64,000 nucleotides of DNA from Mycobacterium sp. MS1601 (GCF_001984215.1 NZ_CP019421.1:62001-126000); one strand, 5' to 3'; counted from the first letter of the stretch, positions 39,570-47,511 are shown. Made by a program: numbers and translations. Notes: generated by a model not told the origin, from the sequence alone.

Positions 39570-39926
39570 TCAGCCGCCGTCCTTGTTGAGTAGGGCGCCG
39601 ACGTCCGAGCAGTCTCTGCACTCGGCGCCCAAGCCAGGATCGAGAATTGGGTTCTCCGCCGTGTAGCGGATGCCGCACCGGGGACAGTATTCGCGGGGCC
39701 GAGCTAGCGGTATGCCGTAGCTGTCGCAGCGCGGAGTCGGAGCAGCGCGGACGTAGCCGCGCACCAGGCACACCTCGACATGGGGAGCCGATGGGTCACG
39801 GGCCGGCCGCGACGGTGCACGCCTGCGCACGCGCCGACGTTCTACTGGCGGGGCCGGTTCCGGCCGGGCGGGCAGCAGTATGTCGAGCATCTCTGGGGTG
39901 ACGTCGAAGACGTTGATGGAGATCAC
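39570..39926 (-). CDS. Zinc-ribbon hypothetical protein
   Basis: 118 residues. MISINVFDVTPEMLDILLP at the start suggests a short helical segment; the middle is Arg/Pro-rich. The C-terminus has YCPRCGIRY and ECRDC, a CX2C...CX2C zinc ribbon. VCLVRGY upstream adds one more Cys. It starts 9 bases after the lipoprotein gene, so they are probably co-transcribed. Function unknown; perhaps an RNA- or DNA-binding adaptor. Confidence 0.65.
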   Translation of the reverse strand: MISINVFDVTPEMLDILLPARPEPAPPVERRRVRRRAPSRPARDPSAPHVEVCLVRGYVRAAPTPRCDSYGIPLARPREYCPRCGIRYTAENPILDPGLGAECRDCSDVGALLNKDGG

Positions 39927-39935
39927 GACTCGCCT

Positions 39936-40610
39936 CTAACCAGCGACCCGATCGGCGATCTGGCCGGCGATCGTGACGGCCGCCCGGTCCTCGATGTCAT
40001 AGGAGCACGTCATCACATCGGCGACGACGTTGACCGCCGCGGCCAAGGCCCGCTGGCAGGTCCATCCTTCGCCGAGCTGCTGCGGCGTCACCAAGGCCAG
40101 CACCGAGCCCTCGTCGTCCACCGAGCCCACCAGCCACACCGCGTCAGCTTCCGGCGAGCGGTAGGCGTAGCGGCCCGCCCGAGCGCACGCCGCCCAGATG
40201 CCGGCCGAGTCGGTGAGAAACTCCGCCGCCTGGGCCTGCGTCGAGAACTCGATCACGCCCTGGTGGACCAGGTGCTCAAAATCCGCACCCTCTTCGCGCA
40301 GGCTCTGCACCCGCACGGCCGTCCAACCCGCGTCGCTGTAGACGTGCTCTTGTCCCACGCTGCTCACCGACAAACACTGCGTGGGGTTGGTGCGGCCGCC
40401 GTCCTCGACCAGCGTGCTCTGAGTAACGGCAGCCACCATGCCCTCAGCGCCCATCGCGGCGTTGATCTCGGCGGGACTGAGCAGAAACGACTGCAACGCC
40501 ACCGCTTCCCGCGCCCCCTCGCCGGGTCTACCGTCCCCGGACACAGTGACACTGCACCCTGCCACCGCGGCGACAGCGACCAAAGCCCCGGCGCGCAGCA
40601 GCACGTTCAT
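39936..40610 (-). CDS. Lipoprotein with PknH-type sensor domain
   Basis: 224 residues. A signal peptide ends in the lipobox VAAVAGC with Cys19 as the lipidated residue, so the protein should be anchored outside the membrane. The mature part has the pattern of the mycobacterial PknH C-terminal-like extracellular domain: LLSPAEINAAMGAEGM, NPTQCLSVSSVGQEHVY, GVIEFSTQAQAAEFL, WTCQRALAAAVNVVADVMTCSY, with conserved Cys pairs. Many mycobacterial lipoproteins carry this domain. The ligand is unknown. Its start overlaps the preceding gene by 4 bases. Confidence 0.85.
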   Translation of the reverse strand: MNVLLRAGALVAVAAVAGCSVTVSGDGRPGEGAREAVALQSFLLSPAEINAAMGAEGMVAAVTQSTLVEDGGRTNPTQCLSVSSVGQEHVYSDAGWTAVRVQSLREEGADFEHLVHQGVIEFSTQAQAAEFLTDSAGIWAACARAGRYAYRSPEADAVWLVGSVDDEGSVLALVTPQQLGEGWTCQRALAAAVNVVADVMTCSYDIEDRAAVTIAGQIADRVAG

Positions 40611-40873
40611 GAGCCCAGCAGGGTCACGTAGTCGTGCGCGCCGAACTCCAGGTGATGGGTGTGCCCCAGGTCGTCCACGAGCACCAGCAGCGGCCGCCCA
40701 GCGAGAGGCACACCCTGCCCGTCAGGGGTGACGCCGACGGCCGCGGTGGCCGCCAGACCGTCCACCGTGCCGGTGATCTCACCGAACCGCACGCGCACCC
40801 CGCGGTACGCCGCATCGGAGAGGTCACGCACCAGCACCCGCGCCTTGGAGACAGCGCCGGAACCCATCATCAT
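40607..40873 (-). CDS. Hypothetical protein
   Basis: 88 residues, predicted mainly beta (RGVRVRFGEITGTVDGLAATAAVGV in parts; PLLVLVDDLGHTHHLEFGAHDY), similar in look to small OB- or SH3-like barrels. Three ATG codons in a row at 40873 make the exact start uncertain. ATGA overlap with the lipoprotein gene suggests coupling. Confidence 0.6.
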   Translation of the reverse strand: MMMGSGAVSKARVLVRDLSDAAYRGVRVRFGEITGTVDGLAATAAVGVTPDGQGVPLAGRPLLVLVDDLGHTHHLEFGAHDYVTLLGS

Positions 40874-40952
40874 GGAGCCCCCGCGCCGCTTCCGCTGGCG
40901 CTGGCGCCCGGGACGGGATTCTCATTCGGTTGCATCGGGTTTCGCCCTTCAC

Positions 40953-41171
40953 TCATTGCAGGACTTTGAATGCGTCGAGGAACGCCCATCCGCCGCCGGC
41001 GCCCGCACTGCCCGCCGCGACCAATACGGCCGCAGTCCAGATCAGCCTCTGGACACGGCGCAGCAGCCGCAGCAGCGACAGCGCGCCAAGCACTCCCACC
41101 GCGCCCAGTGCCACCATCAGCATCGGGCTGGACTCGATGCCGGCGCCCTCCAGCAGATCGGTCATCGACAC
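40953..41171 (-). CDS. Small membrane protein
   Basis: 72 residues from the GTG at 41171, which has AGGAGG 5 bases upstream; an ATG two codons later is also possible. Two hydrophobic segments (MLMVALGAVGVLGALSLLRLL; LIWTAAVLVAAGSAGAGGGWAFL, read in parts) are separated by RRVQR. The size and layout are like small conjugation-related or pilin-like membrane proteins, but no family can be named. Confidence 0.6.
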   Translation of the reverse strand: MSMTDLLEGAGIESSPMLMVALGAVGVLGALSLLRLLRRVQRLIWTAAVLVAAGSAGAGGGWAFLDAFKVLQ

Positions 41172-41253
41172 GCTTTCCTCCTGAAATATGTTTCTGTGCA
41201 AGTGTTTTTGCACCCGACAGCAGGGGCGGGTGCCCGGCGGCTCACATACAGCG

Positions 41254-41955
41254 TCAAGCAGGTGCGGCAGGGGTGCCGATGGAGATTTCGTAGTGGGCGG
41301 CCAGCGTAGTCAGCACCGAACACGGAGCGCTGATGGTGCACTCGGCAAGGACGGTGCCCTCCCACTCACCGGCCCACACGCCGTCGGCGGCGACAGTGCA
41401 GCCGGAGCAGATGATCCCTACTTCTGGACAGGTCTCCCCGTAGCCGTGGGCGTTGGCGACGCCGATCTCCGCGCATTCCTCGCACACCACAACGGTGGGC
41501 AGGTGGCGGGAGGCGTGCCCGAGCAGCTGGGAACGGTGTGAGGGACCGAGCCGATCCGCGCCTTGCCACAGCGCGGGATCGTGGGCGATCTTGTCCAGCA
41601 GCCGCTCGCCGAAGTCCTCGCCGAGACGGGCGGTGATCACCGCGGCGTCGAAGCCGTTGACGGTGGTGAACGCGGCGATCTCCTCGTCGACGTCGCCGCG
41701 GTGCAGCGCCAGGATCCACGCACAGTCCGGGCAGCGCGGCCCGTACTCCAGCGCCGCCTCCCGGCTGTAGGGGCCCCACGCGGGGGCCAGCTTGGCGACC
41801 CGCCGGCACAGGGCGCTCGCATGCGCCAAGCGCGGATCCCCGCCGGCGAACTCGAGTGCAACACCGGCGGCCTCACTGGTCACGATGTGGCGCTCGCGCC
41901 CCGAGACTGCGAACACCAGCTCAGCGGCCGGCAACGAAACGTAATCAATACTCAC
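41254..41955 (-). CDS. Cys-rich hypothetical protein
   Basis: 233 residues from the GTG at 41955 (GAGAGGAA site). Cysteines occur in CRRVAK, CPDC, VCEEC, CPEVGIICSGC and CTISAPC, pointing to at least two zinc sites. No signal peptide. The helical central part (GEDFGERLLDKIAHDPALWQG) is followed by a C-terminal zinc-rich half. A dispersed 19-bp element in the same direction lies 63 bases upstream. Role unknown. Confidence 0.65.
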   Translation of the reverse strand: MSIDYVSLPAAELVFAVSGRERHIVTSEAAGVALEFAGGDPRLAHASALCRRVAKLAPAWGPYSREAALEYGPRCPDCAWILALHRGDVDEEIAAFTTVNGFDAAVITARLGEDFGERLLDKIAHDPALWQGADRLGPSHRSQLLGHASRHLPTVVVCEECAEIGVANAHGYGETCPEVGIICSGCTVAADGVWAGEWEGTVLAECTISAPCSVLTTLAAHYEISIGTPAAPA

Positions 41956-42017
41956 TGAATTCCTCTCTTGTGAAACATGTTCGGGCCGCCCGGCGGCCCG
42001 CGGGCGGGCCGGACTCA

Positions 42018-42036
42018 GGGGACGTGTCATCTCCGC
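42018..42036 (-). promoter_or_regulatory. Dispersed 19-bp element, copy 10
   Basis: Minus-strand GCGGAGATGACACGTCCCC. It overlaps the last codons of the gene ending at 42027 and precedes the start at 41955. Confidence 0.6.
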
Positions 42037-42446
42037 TGGTCACCGAGGGGGACCACGTGCCAGCGTGTCCCCTCCGTGGCTGCCACTACCTCCCGTGGGA
42101 ACTCCCGCGGCCCGCGGGGCCCCGACAGCGGGCGACATCCCCGGCCCTTCCCGCTGCGCTGACACACAAACCCACCGGTGACCTCCGAGACCCCGTCACG
42201 GGTGAAGAACCGGACAGGGAACTCGGTGAGCCGCGACAACGCTTCCAGCTGCTCCCAACTCGGGTACAACTGCCCGGCCTCCCACTGATCGACCGCGGGC
42301 TCCTGCACCCCGCATGCCTCGTCGACCTCGGGGCCGTAGAGCGCACGCATGTCCAGCGCCGCGGTGATCGCCCTGGGCGACACCAGGCCCTCGCGCCACG
42401 CCTCGAACGGGTCACTCTGACCGTCCCAGTCCACCTCAGCGCTCAT
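42027..42446 (-). CDS. Small helix-turn-helix-like protein
   Basis: 139 residues. The part DEACGVQEPAVDQWEAGQLYPSWEQLEALSRLTEFPVRFF (in parts) has the XRE helix-turn-helix layout: a helix, a recognition helix after PAVDQWEAG, then a scaffold helix ending in a hydrophobic turn, with VDQWEAG corresponding to the common ISRWERG. The C-terminal 45 residues are basic. ATGA overlap with the DUF4031 gene upstream. Probably a regulator. Confidence 0.6.
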   Translation of the reverse strand: MSAEVDWDGQSDPFEAWREGLVSPRAITAALDMRALYGPEVDEACGVQEPAVDQWEAGQLYPSWEQLEALSRLTEFPVRFFTRDGVSEVTGGFVCQRSGKGRGCRPLSGPRGPREFPREVVAATEGTRWHVVPLGDQRR

Positions 42447-42790
42447 GCCTGCTTCTCCATTTCCGACTCGGCGCCCTGACCGGCCTGGTAGCGGGCGTTG
42501 ATGATCGCGACCGCGTCACGCCAGCTCACCTCCACCGCCCCCAGCCTGACCGCTTGAGCGCGCTTGGATTCGGTGACGTCGTAGTGCCAGTTCTCCGCCG
42601 CCCGGCTCCCCGGGCGCGCCTTGAACGGCTTACCGATCTTCACCGGATCCTGAAACCAGCTGCGCCGCAATCCCAGACGTGCCGCGAAGGCGTGAAGCTC
42701 GTCCTGGGTGTCGGCGAACAGATGCGACCACGTCGTGGCGTGGCGCCCGACGCGCGCCGGGATCCGCGCGTTGTCGACATAGACGGTCAC
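42443..42790 (-). CDS. DUF4031 family protein
   Basis: 115 residues. MTVYVDNARIPARVGRHATTWSHLFADTQDELHAFAARLGL (in parts), then WFQ and HYDVTESKRAQAVRLGAVEVSW, matches the DUF4031 pattern, a small family common in phages and plasmids. The conserved Asp, His and Lys residues suggest a binding or catalytic site, but its function is unknown. The start overlaps the hydrolase stop as ATGA, and the stop overlaps the next gene. Confidence 0.85.
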   Translation of the reverse strand: MTVYVDNARIPARVGRHATTWSHLFADTQDELHAFAARLGLRRSWFQDPVKIGKPFKARPGSRAAENWHYDVTESKRAQAVRLGAVEVSWRDAVAIINARYQAGQGAESEMEKQA

Positions 42791-43764
42791 GACGCCACCC
42801 CCGCCAGCGCGGCCACCTGCGCGACGGGCCGCGCACCGCTGACCGCATCAACACCGAGGTCCTCGAAAGAGCCGTCGATACCGGCGGCTCGCCGGATCGC
42901 CTCATGAACGAGCTGCGCGGCCTCCTGCGGGAGCATGTGCCCCGCCCCGGGGATGTGCACGTGCTCAGCGCCCGGGATCGCCGCCGCCAGGTCCCGGGCA
43001 TGCACCGCCGGGGTCAACGGGTCAGCGCCACCGCTGAGCACCACCGTGCGCGCCCGGATGCTCGACAGCATCGGATATTGGTCGTAGTCCCGCAGCGCCG
43101 GCAGGAACCCGACCGCCGTGGCCACCGAGACAGCCGCCAGAGCGTCGGCGGCCACCGCGGCCAGCGCCGCAGCCGACGCTCCACGCCGCCAACGGCTCAA
43201 CGTCGCACACAGCGGAGCGGCCATCGCCCTGACCGCCTGCTCCGGCGCCACACCGGCGACACCGACCAGCGCCGCGGTCGCCGGCGTTCCCAGTAGCCGA
43301 CCCATGCCCCGCTGCCGCAGCTTGCCCGCCGCGGTGGCCACCAGCACCAGACCCACCGGATCGACCGGCCGCCTGCCGGCATCCAACCCGAGATAGCCCA
43401 GGGCGGTCATACCGCCCATGCTGTGGCCCACCAGTGTCACCGGACCACTGACCTCGCACACCGCCAGCACCTGGGCCAGGTCCTCGGCCAGCCGCTCAAT
43501 GCGGTAGGTGCTCATCGGCGCCTGACCGGACCGGCCATGACCGCGATGGTCGTAGCTCAGGATCCGCACCGCAGACCCGTACCGGCTCACCAGAGAGTCG
43601 ACCTGGCGCGCCCAGCACACCTGCGACAGGCACAGCCCGTGTAGGAACACCACGGTGTGCGCAGCGTCCCGGCGACCCGTCTCGCGCACGGCCAGAACCA
43701 CACCGTCGTCGGTCGTGACATGAACGTCGCGTCCCTGACGCGCCTTCACACAGTCACCATTCAC
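42787..43764 (-). CDS. Alpha/beta hydrolase
   Basis: 325 residues from the GTG at 43764 (GGGAGG site); the frame is open to 43833. The alpha/beta hydrolase fold is clear: oxyanion region VVFLHGLCLS, LSYDHRGHGRSG, nucleophile Ser in VGHSMGG, acid in SGGADPLTP and catalytic His in IPGAGHMLP. No signal peptide is seen. The substrate is unknown; mycobacterial members act on esters, lactones or lipids. It is a metabolic gene inside a phage-like small-gene block, possibly cargo. Confidence 0.85.
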   Translation of the reverse strand: MNGDCVKARQGRDVHVTTDDGVVLAVRETGRRDAAHTVVFLHGLCLSQVCWARQVDSLVSRYGSAVRILSYDHRGHGRSGQAPMSTYRIERLAEDLAQVLAVCEVSGPVTLVGHSMGGMTALGYLGLDAGRRPVDPVGLVLVATAAGKLRQRGMGRLLGTPATAALVGVAGVAPEQAVRAMAAPLCATLSRWRRGASAAALAAVAADALAAVSVATAVGFLPALRDYDQYPMLSSIRARTVVLSGGADPLTPAVHARDLAAAIPGAEHVHIPGAGHMLPQEAAQLVHEAIRRAAGIDGSFEDLGVDAVSGARPVAQVAALAGVAS

Positions 43765-43777
43765 GGCCCGCACCTCC

Positions 43778-44680
43778 CTACACCAGCGCCTCGACGCGCG
43801 TTGCAGCACTTCTGCTTTCATCGCCCACATCACCGGCGGACTGCACTCCTGCCAGCGCGACCGACAGGTCGGCGATGGCCTTGCTCGCGGCCGCGACAGG
43901 GTTGGCGTATCCCACGGTGATGCGCTGTGCGACCCGCGCCACGCTCCCGTGCGCGCTCACCAGCGCAGCGATCTCACCCAAGGACTGCAGACCGATCGCT
44001 CCGGGGCGAGGCGGTTTGTCCGCTGAGTTCCAGTCGATCGGCGCACCCAGCACCTCCTGGAGCACGGCCAGGCGCTGCTGCAGCTCCGATACATCCGGCA
44101 GCGCGGCGATCCGCCGCGCCAACGCCGCATCGGCCTCGGCGTTGGCCTTCACAGTTGCGGCGGCCAGGGCAGCTTTGTCCCCGGCGTTCAGCGCTTCGGC
44201 CCGCAACGTGTCGTAGCGGGCGAACACCGAGCGCACCGCATCCCAGGACGGGTCGTGATCGGCCTTGGGCGCTGCCGGGCGGTGGATGGCCATCCGGGTC
44301 ACCGACCGACCGGGCGACATCAGTCCCCAGCCCTCGGGCAGCTCGCCCTCGCGCACGATCGACGGGTCGGACACGACCAGCCACCACTGGTGGCACTGAT
44401 CGGCCCAGGCGTCGGCCTTGCCGGTCTTGCGGCCCAGCTCAGCGACCCAGTCCGAGCGCGACACCTTGATCTCGTGGCCGATCAGCTGGCGACCGCTGGC
44501 GGTGGTGAACCCGACGTACACCGCGTCGCAGCGCCGCCCGGCACCGTACCCGCCGTTCATCCCCACCTCGGGGACGAAGATCCCGCCTGGAAGACGCCGT
44601 GACGGCTCGATGTAGTGGCGCCGCAATCTGCCCAGCAGAGCGTCCGCCGTCATCGGCGCTACCGCACGTGTGGGGGCCAT
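43778..44680 (-). CDS. PD-(D/E)XK nuclease-like protein (MmcB-type)
   Basis: 300 residues. The N-terminal 130 residues have CDAVYVGFTTASGRQLIGHEIKVSRSDWVAEL (in parts), where D, E-X-K and the following helix fit the PD-(D/E)XK nuclease core, then KADAWADQCHQWWLVVSDPSIV. This is like MmcB and other phage or repair-associated nuclease-fold proteins. The C-terminal half is helical and Ala-rich. It lies 7 bases after the preceding gene in the same operon. Catalysis is inferred. Confidence 0.65.
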   Translation of the reverse strand: MAPTRAVAPMTADALLGRLRRHYIEPSRRLPGGIFVPEVGMNGGYGAGRRCDAVYVGFTTASGRQLIGHEIKVSRSDWVAELGRKTGKADAWADQCHQWWLVVSDPSIVREGELPEGWGLMSPGRSVTRMAIHRPAAPKADHDPSWDAVRSVFARYDTLRAEALNAGDKAALAAATVKANAEADAALARRIAALPDVSELQQRLAVLQEVLGAPIDWNSADKPPRPGAIGLQSLGEIAALVSAHGSVARVAQRITVGYANPVAAASKAIADLSVALAGVQSAGDVGDESRSAATRVEALV

Positions 44681-44687
44681 CGCAGCG

Positions 44688-45065
44688 CTACTTCACGTCG
44701 GTCACGTCGATGGGCAGCCAATTGCGCGATGACACAGCCCATTTCCCGTCGCGGACCAGCTCGGCGAGTTCTTGGCACTGCTCGTCGGTGTCGACGTCCC
44801 AGCCCTGCCCGATCGTGTTGACCGGCCCACGAACACCGGCCCGCCAATCCAGGACCGTGTACTCCCACGCGCCCCGCCGGCGAAACGGCGCCTGCCGTGT
44901 CAGCACCGCGACGTCGTCCACACGGCCACGCACCGTCCACCACTGCCGCTCGGCGTCGAGCTTGACCCGCTGACCGACCGCCATGTCCACCGGCGTCATC
45001 GGCTCCGGCTGGTAGTACTGCCGCAGCTTGGACCGCTCGGCGTTGGTGATCGTCTGCGTCGTCAT
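44688..45065 (-). CDS. Hypothetical protein
   Basis: 125 residues. Beta-rich central part (GQRVKLDAERQWWTVRGRVDDVAVLTRQAPFRRRGAWEYTVLDW in parts), which looks like a small barrel domain. GAGG-type ribosome site (AGGAGGA) before the ATG. It overlaps the DUF5131 stop by 4 bases. The GACGGAAAC element lies 30-75 bases upstream, inside the coding end of DUF5131, and could give it its own promoter. Confidence 0.65.
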   Translation of the reverse strand: MTTQTITNAERSKLRQYYQPEPMTPVDMAVGQRVKLDAERQWWTVRGRVDDVAVLTRQAPFRRRGAWEYTVLDWRAGVRGPVNTIGQGWDVDTDEQCQELAELVRDGKWAVSSRNWLPIDVTDVK

Positions 45066-46195
45066 CTCGATTCCTCCTGCACGGTGACTGGCTCTCTTAC
45101 CGGTGAAGTACCGCCGCGGGTGACTGTTTCCGTCACTGCGTCCGGGTACTGATCCCAGGTCCGCCCGTCGAGCACCCGGCCGGCGCGTTGCTTGCCCACC
45201 CGGACCGCGATGGTGTCGCGGTCGAGCAGCACGGTGTTGGTGGTGCGCTCGCCGGGCTCCAGCAGCCGCATCTGCGCGCCGCGCAAGGTCGAGCTGCCCG
45301 GTGCGGGGATGCGGACCGCCGGAGACCTGCGCCCACCGGCCGGACTGTCGTAGGCACGTCCGAACGCGAACTCCTCGTCATCGGCGATGGGGACCGGCAA
45401 GTACTCACCGAACTGCTTGAAGAAGAACGCGATCTCACCGGTGAGGCACTCATCGCGCAGGCTGCGCGCCCAGTCCGGGTGCATGGGCCGCGCGCCGGGC
45501 CCGGATTCGCCGCCGACGATGACCCAGTGCAGGACTTCCCGCACGTTGAGTCGTGTGCCGTCCCACGCGGGATGTTCCTCTGGCGGAGTCCATTTGCGCA
45601 GCGCCGCGCTGAGCTTGACCAGCTCAAGCAAGGGCTCCAGCGAGAGATAGCGGATGGCGGCCGGGGTGTCCAGCAGGGCGGGGATGCGCCGGTCGGCCCA
45701 GTACTGGCTTTCCACGCTGACGCCGAGCCACACGTTGGGTAGGAACCGCCGGCGAAGGTCCGGCGGGTACTGCTTGCGCCCCGGCCCGGTACCCGCCAGG
45801 TCCAGCCAGTGGGAGTTCACGTCTTCCCAGAACGACGGGTTGTTCAGCAGCGCACGCATTCTGGCGTGCCGCTTGGTCAGGACCTGAAAGGTATGGGCAC
45901 CGGATGAGGCCATGACCGCCCACACGCGGGCGATGTAGTCATCGGGCACCTCAGCGTGGAACAGGTCGCCGGTGGAGCAGACGAACACCTTCCTGGGGGC
46001 CCGCCATCGCAGGGGCTGATCGAGCCGGTCCGGCCAGAGCGTGACATCAAATCCGTTGGGCCAGGCCTTTGTTCCCGCGAAACGATTCGCGTGCCGCGCG
46101 GCGTAGCAGTTGGTACATCCGTCGGAAATTGGAGTGCATCCCGTGACCACTGGCCATGTCGAGGTGGTCCACTCGATCTTGCTTCGGGCCCCCAT
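45062..46195 (-). CDS. DUF5131 (phage Gp37/Gp68) family protein
   Basis: 377 residues from the ATG at 46195. The start SKIEWTTSTWPVVTGCTPISDGCTNCYA (in parts) is diagnostic: three Cys in CX7CX2C, the three-Cys motif of the family. KVFVCSTGDLFH, FQVLTKRHARM, WLGVSVE, RYLSLEPLLE and WVIVGGESGPGARPMHPDWARSLRDEC (in parts) follow in the usual order. These proteins occur in phages and mobile elements and resemble radical-SAM-fold enzymes, but their reaction is unknown. It starts within the stop of the upstream gene. The C-terminal end overlaps a promoter-like element. Confidence 0.9.
   Translation of the reverse strand: MGARSKIEWTTSTWPVVTGCTPISDGCTNCYAARHANRFAGTKAWPNGFDVTLWPDRLDQPLRWRAPRKVFVCSTGDLFHAEVPDDYIARVWAVMASSGAHTFQVLTKRHARMRALLNNPSFWEDVNSHWLDLAGTGPGRKQYPPDLRRRFLPNVWLGVSVESQYWADRRIPALLDTPAAIRYLSLEPLLELVKLSAALRKWTPPEEHPAWDGTRLNVREVLHWVIVGGESGPGARPMHPDWARSLRDECLTGEIAFFFKQFGEYLPVPIADDEEFAFGRAYDSPAGGRRSPAVRIPAPGSSTLRGAQMRLLEPGERTTNTVLLDRDTIAVRVGKQRAGRVLDGRTWDQYPDAVTETVTRGGTSPVREPVTVQEESR
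45096..45140 (-). promoter_or_regulatory. Shared GACGGAAAC-N13-GGTACT element, copy 3
   Basis: Minus-strand CGCAGTGACGGAAAC, 13 bases, GGTACTTCACCGGTAAG. It sits inside the 3' end of the DUF5131 gene and upstream of the gene starting at 45065. Matches copy 1 best. Confidence 0.5.
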
Positions 46196-46485
46196 CACCG
46201 GTCTCCGGCTGCCAGGTCTGCGGCCTCCACGACCAACGGTTCCCGTGGTGCGCATCCCACGCCGTAGGCATGGCTCCAGGCCTCGATCGCCGCGGCGGCC
46301 TTCACGACCCAGCGCCGCTGGCCCTCCCAGCCGCAGGTGCACCGGGCCTGCCGGTGACGAAGGCGGCGCCGCGGCCGCACCGACACAACGGCAACGACCC
46401 CAGCGGCAACGGGTGAGGCCTCAGCGTCGGCGAGCGGTGCGGCTGTAAGTACGGGCGAGCGCTCGTCCAGGGTTGAGTTCGACAT
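46195..46485 (-). CDS. Small basic hypothetical protein
   Basis: 96 residues from the ATG at 46485 (GAAGGAGA site). An Ala/Val-rich start leads into a basic central part (VRPRRRLRHRQARCTCGWEGQRRW in parts) with CTCGW, a motif seen in short mycobacterial and phage proteins that bind zinc through CXC and later residues. It overlaps the previous gene by 65 bases in another frame and ends at the DUF5131 start. Confidence 0.55.
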   Translation of the reverse strand: MSNSTLDERSPVLTAAPLADAEASPVAAGVVAVVSVRPRRRLRHRQARCTCGWEGQRRWVVKAAAAIEAWSHAYGVGCAPREPLVVEAADLAAGDR

Positions 46486-46624
46486 CGCGGTCGTCTCCTT
46501 CGTCTCGGCGGGGGCAGCCCTCGCGGTGACCTTGGGTCGGCGGGTGAAAGAAGCAGATTTCGCATCGCCCCAACCCGCGGCACTGGGCCTCGGTGAAGAT
46601 CGGCGGGAGATCTCCGGTCGACAT
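46421..46624 (-). CDS. Small Cys-containing protein
   Basis: 67 residues from an ATG with GGAGGAGG upstream. CRGLGRCEICFFH and EGCPRRDE contain four Cys and could bind zinc. The C-terminus is basic. First gene of the operon that runs to 42027. TACGAT lies 50 bases upstream as a possible -10 box, in the sequence GTTACGATTTGCA that is also found near whiB. Confidence 0.6.
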   Translation of the reverse strand: MSTGDLPPIFTEAQCRGLGRCEICFFHPPTQGHREGCPRRDEGDDRDVELNPGRALARTYSRTARRR

Positions 46625-46796
46625 CGCTGCCTCCTCCGTCTGTCACGGCAACGCCACCTCATGAACTCTGCAAATCGTAACAACGCGATCCGACAGAACA
46701 GCGCCCGCGAACAGGGGAATTACGGCCCGTCAGGCTGATATTCCCTCAGGTGGTGATGAATGCAGTGCTCGATGACATAGGTGAGTGGGTCTACCA

Positions 46797-46815
46797 GCGG
46801 TGATAGCAGGTCCCC
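46797..46815 (+). promoter_or_regulatory. Dispersed 19-bp element, copy 11
   Basis: Reads GCGGTGATAGCAGGTCCCC (one change in the CACGTCCC core). Confidence 0.55.
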
Positions 46816-46935
46816 CGCACATGGGGTCGGGATCAGCCCACGGCGACCCAGGAGACGCGCGACGACGTCGCGGACGCATGGCGCAAGACAGAGGCAAGAA
46901 GGAGGCGGGGGCCCAGGGCTCGGCCGGCTACGCCA

Positions 46936-46954
46936 AGGGACGTGCCATCACCGC
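46936..46954 (-). promoter_or_regulatory. Dispersed 19-bp element, copy 12
   Basis: Minus-strand GCGGTGATGGCACGTCCCT, close to consensus, facing copy 11. Confidence 0.6.
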
Positions 46955-47060
46955 AGGTAGCGACACTGCGAGACCGAAACCCCAGGCATGGAGAGGCTTT
47001 CAACCACACCAACCGCCATCTACCGGCACACTTCGGATGCCGGTTGGCGGCGCGGCGGAG

Positions 47061-47336
47061 CTACGGGCGGCCGACCGCCGGCACCTGGATGCGATTCAGG
47101 CGGCTCTTGGCGGCGTCGGCGATCTGGCTGTCCTGCAGGATCAGTCGCAGCAGGTGCGCGCGAGCGTCGGCGTCGAAGGGATCGCCGTGCAGCTCGTCGC
47201 AGGCGATCTTCAGCTCGCGGGAGTATCTGCGCACCAACATGAGATCCGCATCGGGCCCGGGTAGCGGAATGACGTGCGCCCCGCCCGATTTGCGATGGGG
47301 TGAAGGACTCAGTGCCGCCCCCGACTTACTGACCAT
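47061..47336 (-). CDS. Small hypothetical protein
   Basis: 91 residues from the ATG at 47336. The C-terminal two thirds (DLMLVRRYSRELKIACDEL, DADARAHLLRLILQDSQIADAAKSRLNRI in parts) is helical and charged. TATAAA lies 7 bases before this ATG with no ribosome site, again a leaderless geometry. It is divergent from the EspR-like regulator, with a 175-base gap that holds an inverted repeat. Possibly a small regulatory partner. Confidence 0.55.
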   Translation of the reverse strand: MVSKSGAALSPSPHRKSGGAHVIPLPGPDADLMLVRRYSRELKIACDELHGDPFDADARAHLLRLILQDSQIADAAKSRLNRIQVPAVGRP

Positions 47337-47460
47337 GCAGCCATTTATAGCCATATTCGTCAGCAGTCGCAACGTGTACTCATGTGAATGACAACTGGAA
47401 GCGCATATCCGCCACTACCTCACAGCTGCGCTGAACTGCACAAACGCTATGGTCCATACC

Positions 47461-47480
47461 GTGTAGTAACATCAGTACAC
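47461..47480. promoter_or_regulatory. Inverted repeat upstream of the EspR-like gene
   Basis: GTGTA-N10-TACAC at 47461-47480, 32 bases before the TTG start of the XRE regulator. It is placed like an autoregulatory operator. A further GTGTAC half occurs near 47375. Confidence 0.4.
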
Positions 47481-47511
47481 GACATGAGTGGGCGCATGAA
47501 ACGAGAGTACA

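Larger units (their letters stand above)
46625..47060. other. Gene-poor region with two facing 19-bp elements
   Basis: About 435 bases without a convincing gene; + strand frames here are Arg/Gly/Ala-rich chance reading. It holds two copies of the dispersed element that face each other at 46797-46815 and 46936-46954, 120 bases apart. The left end (46665-46690) is AT-richer and holds the promoter of the minus-strand operon. Confidence 0.5.

Noticed and set aside
41982..42000. GC-rich 9-bp palindrome before the 41955 gene considered as a terminator
   Set aside because: The loop would be one base, so only a shorter stem can form; composition alone may explain it.
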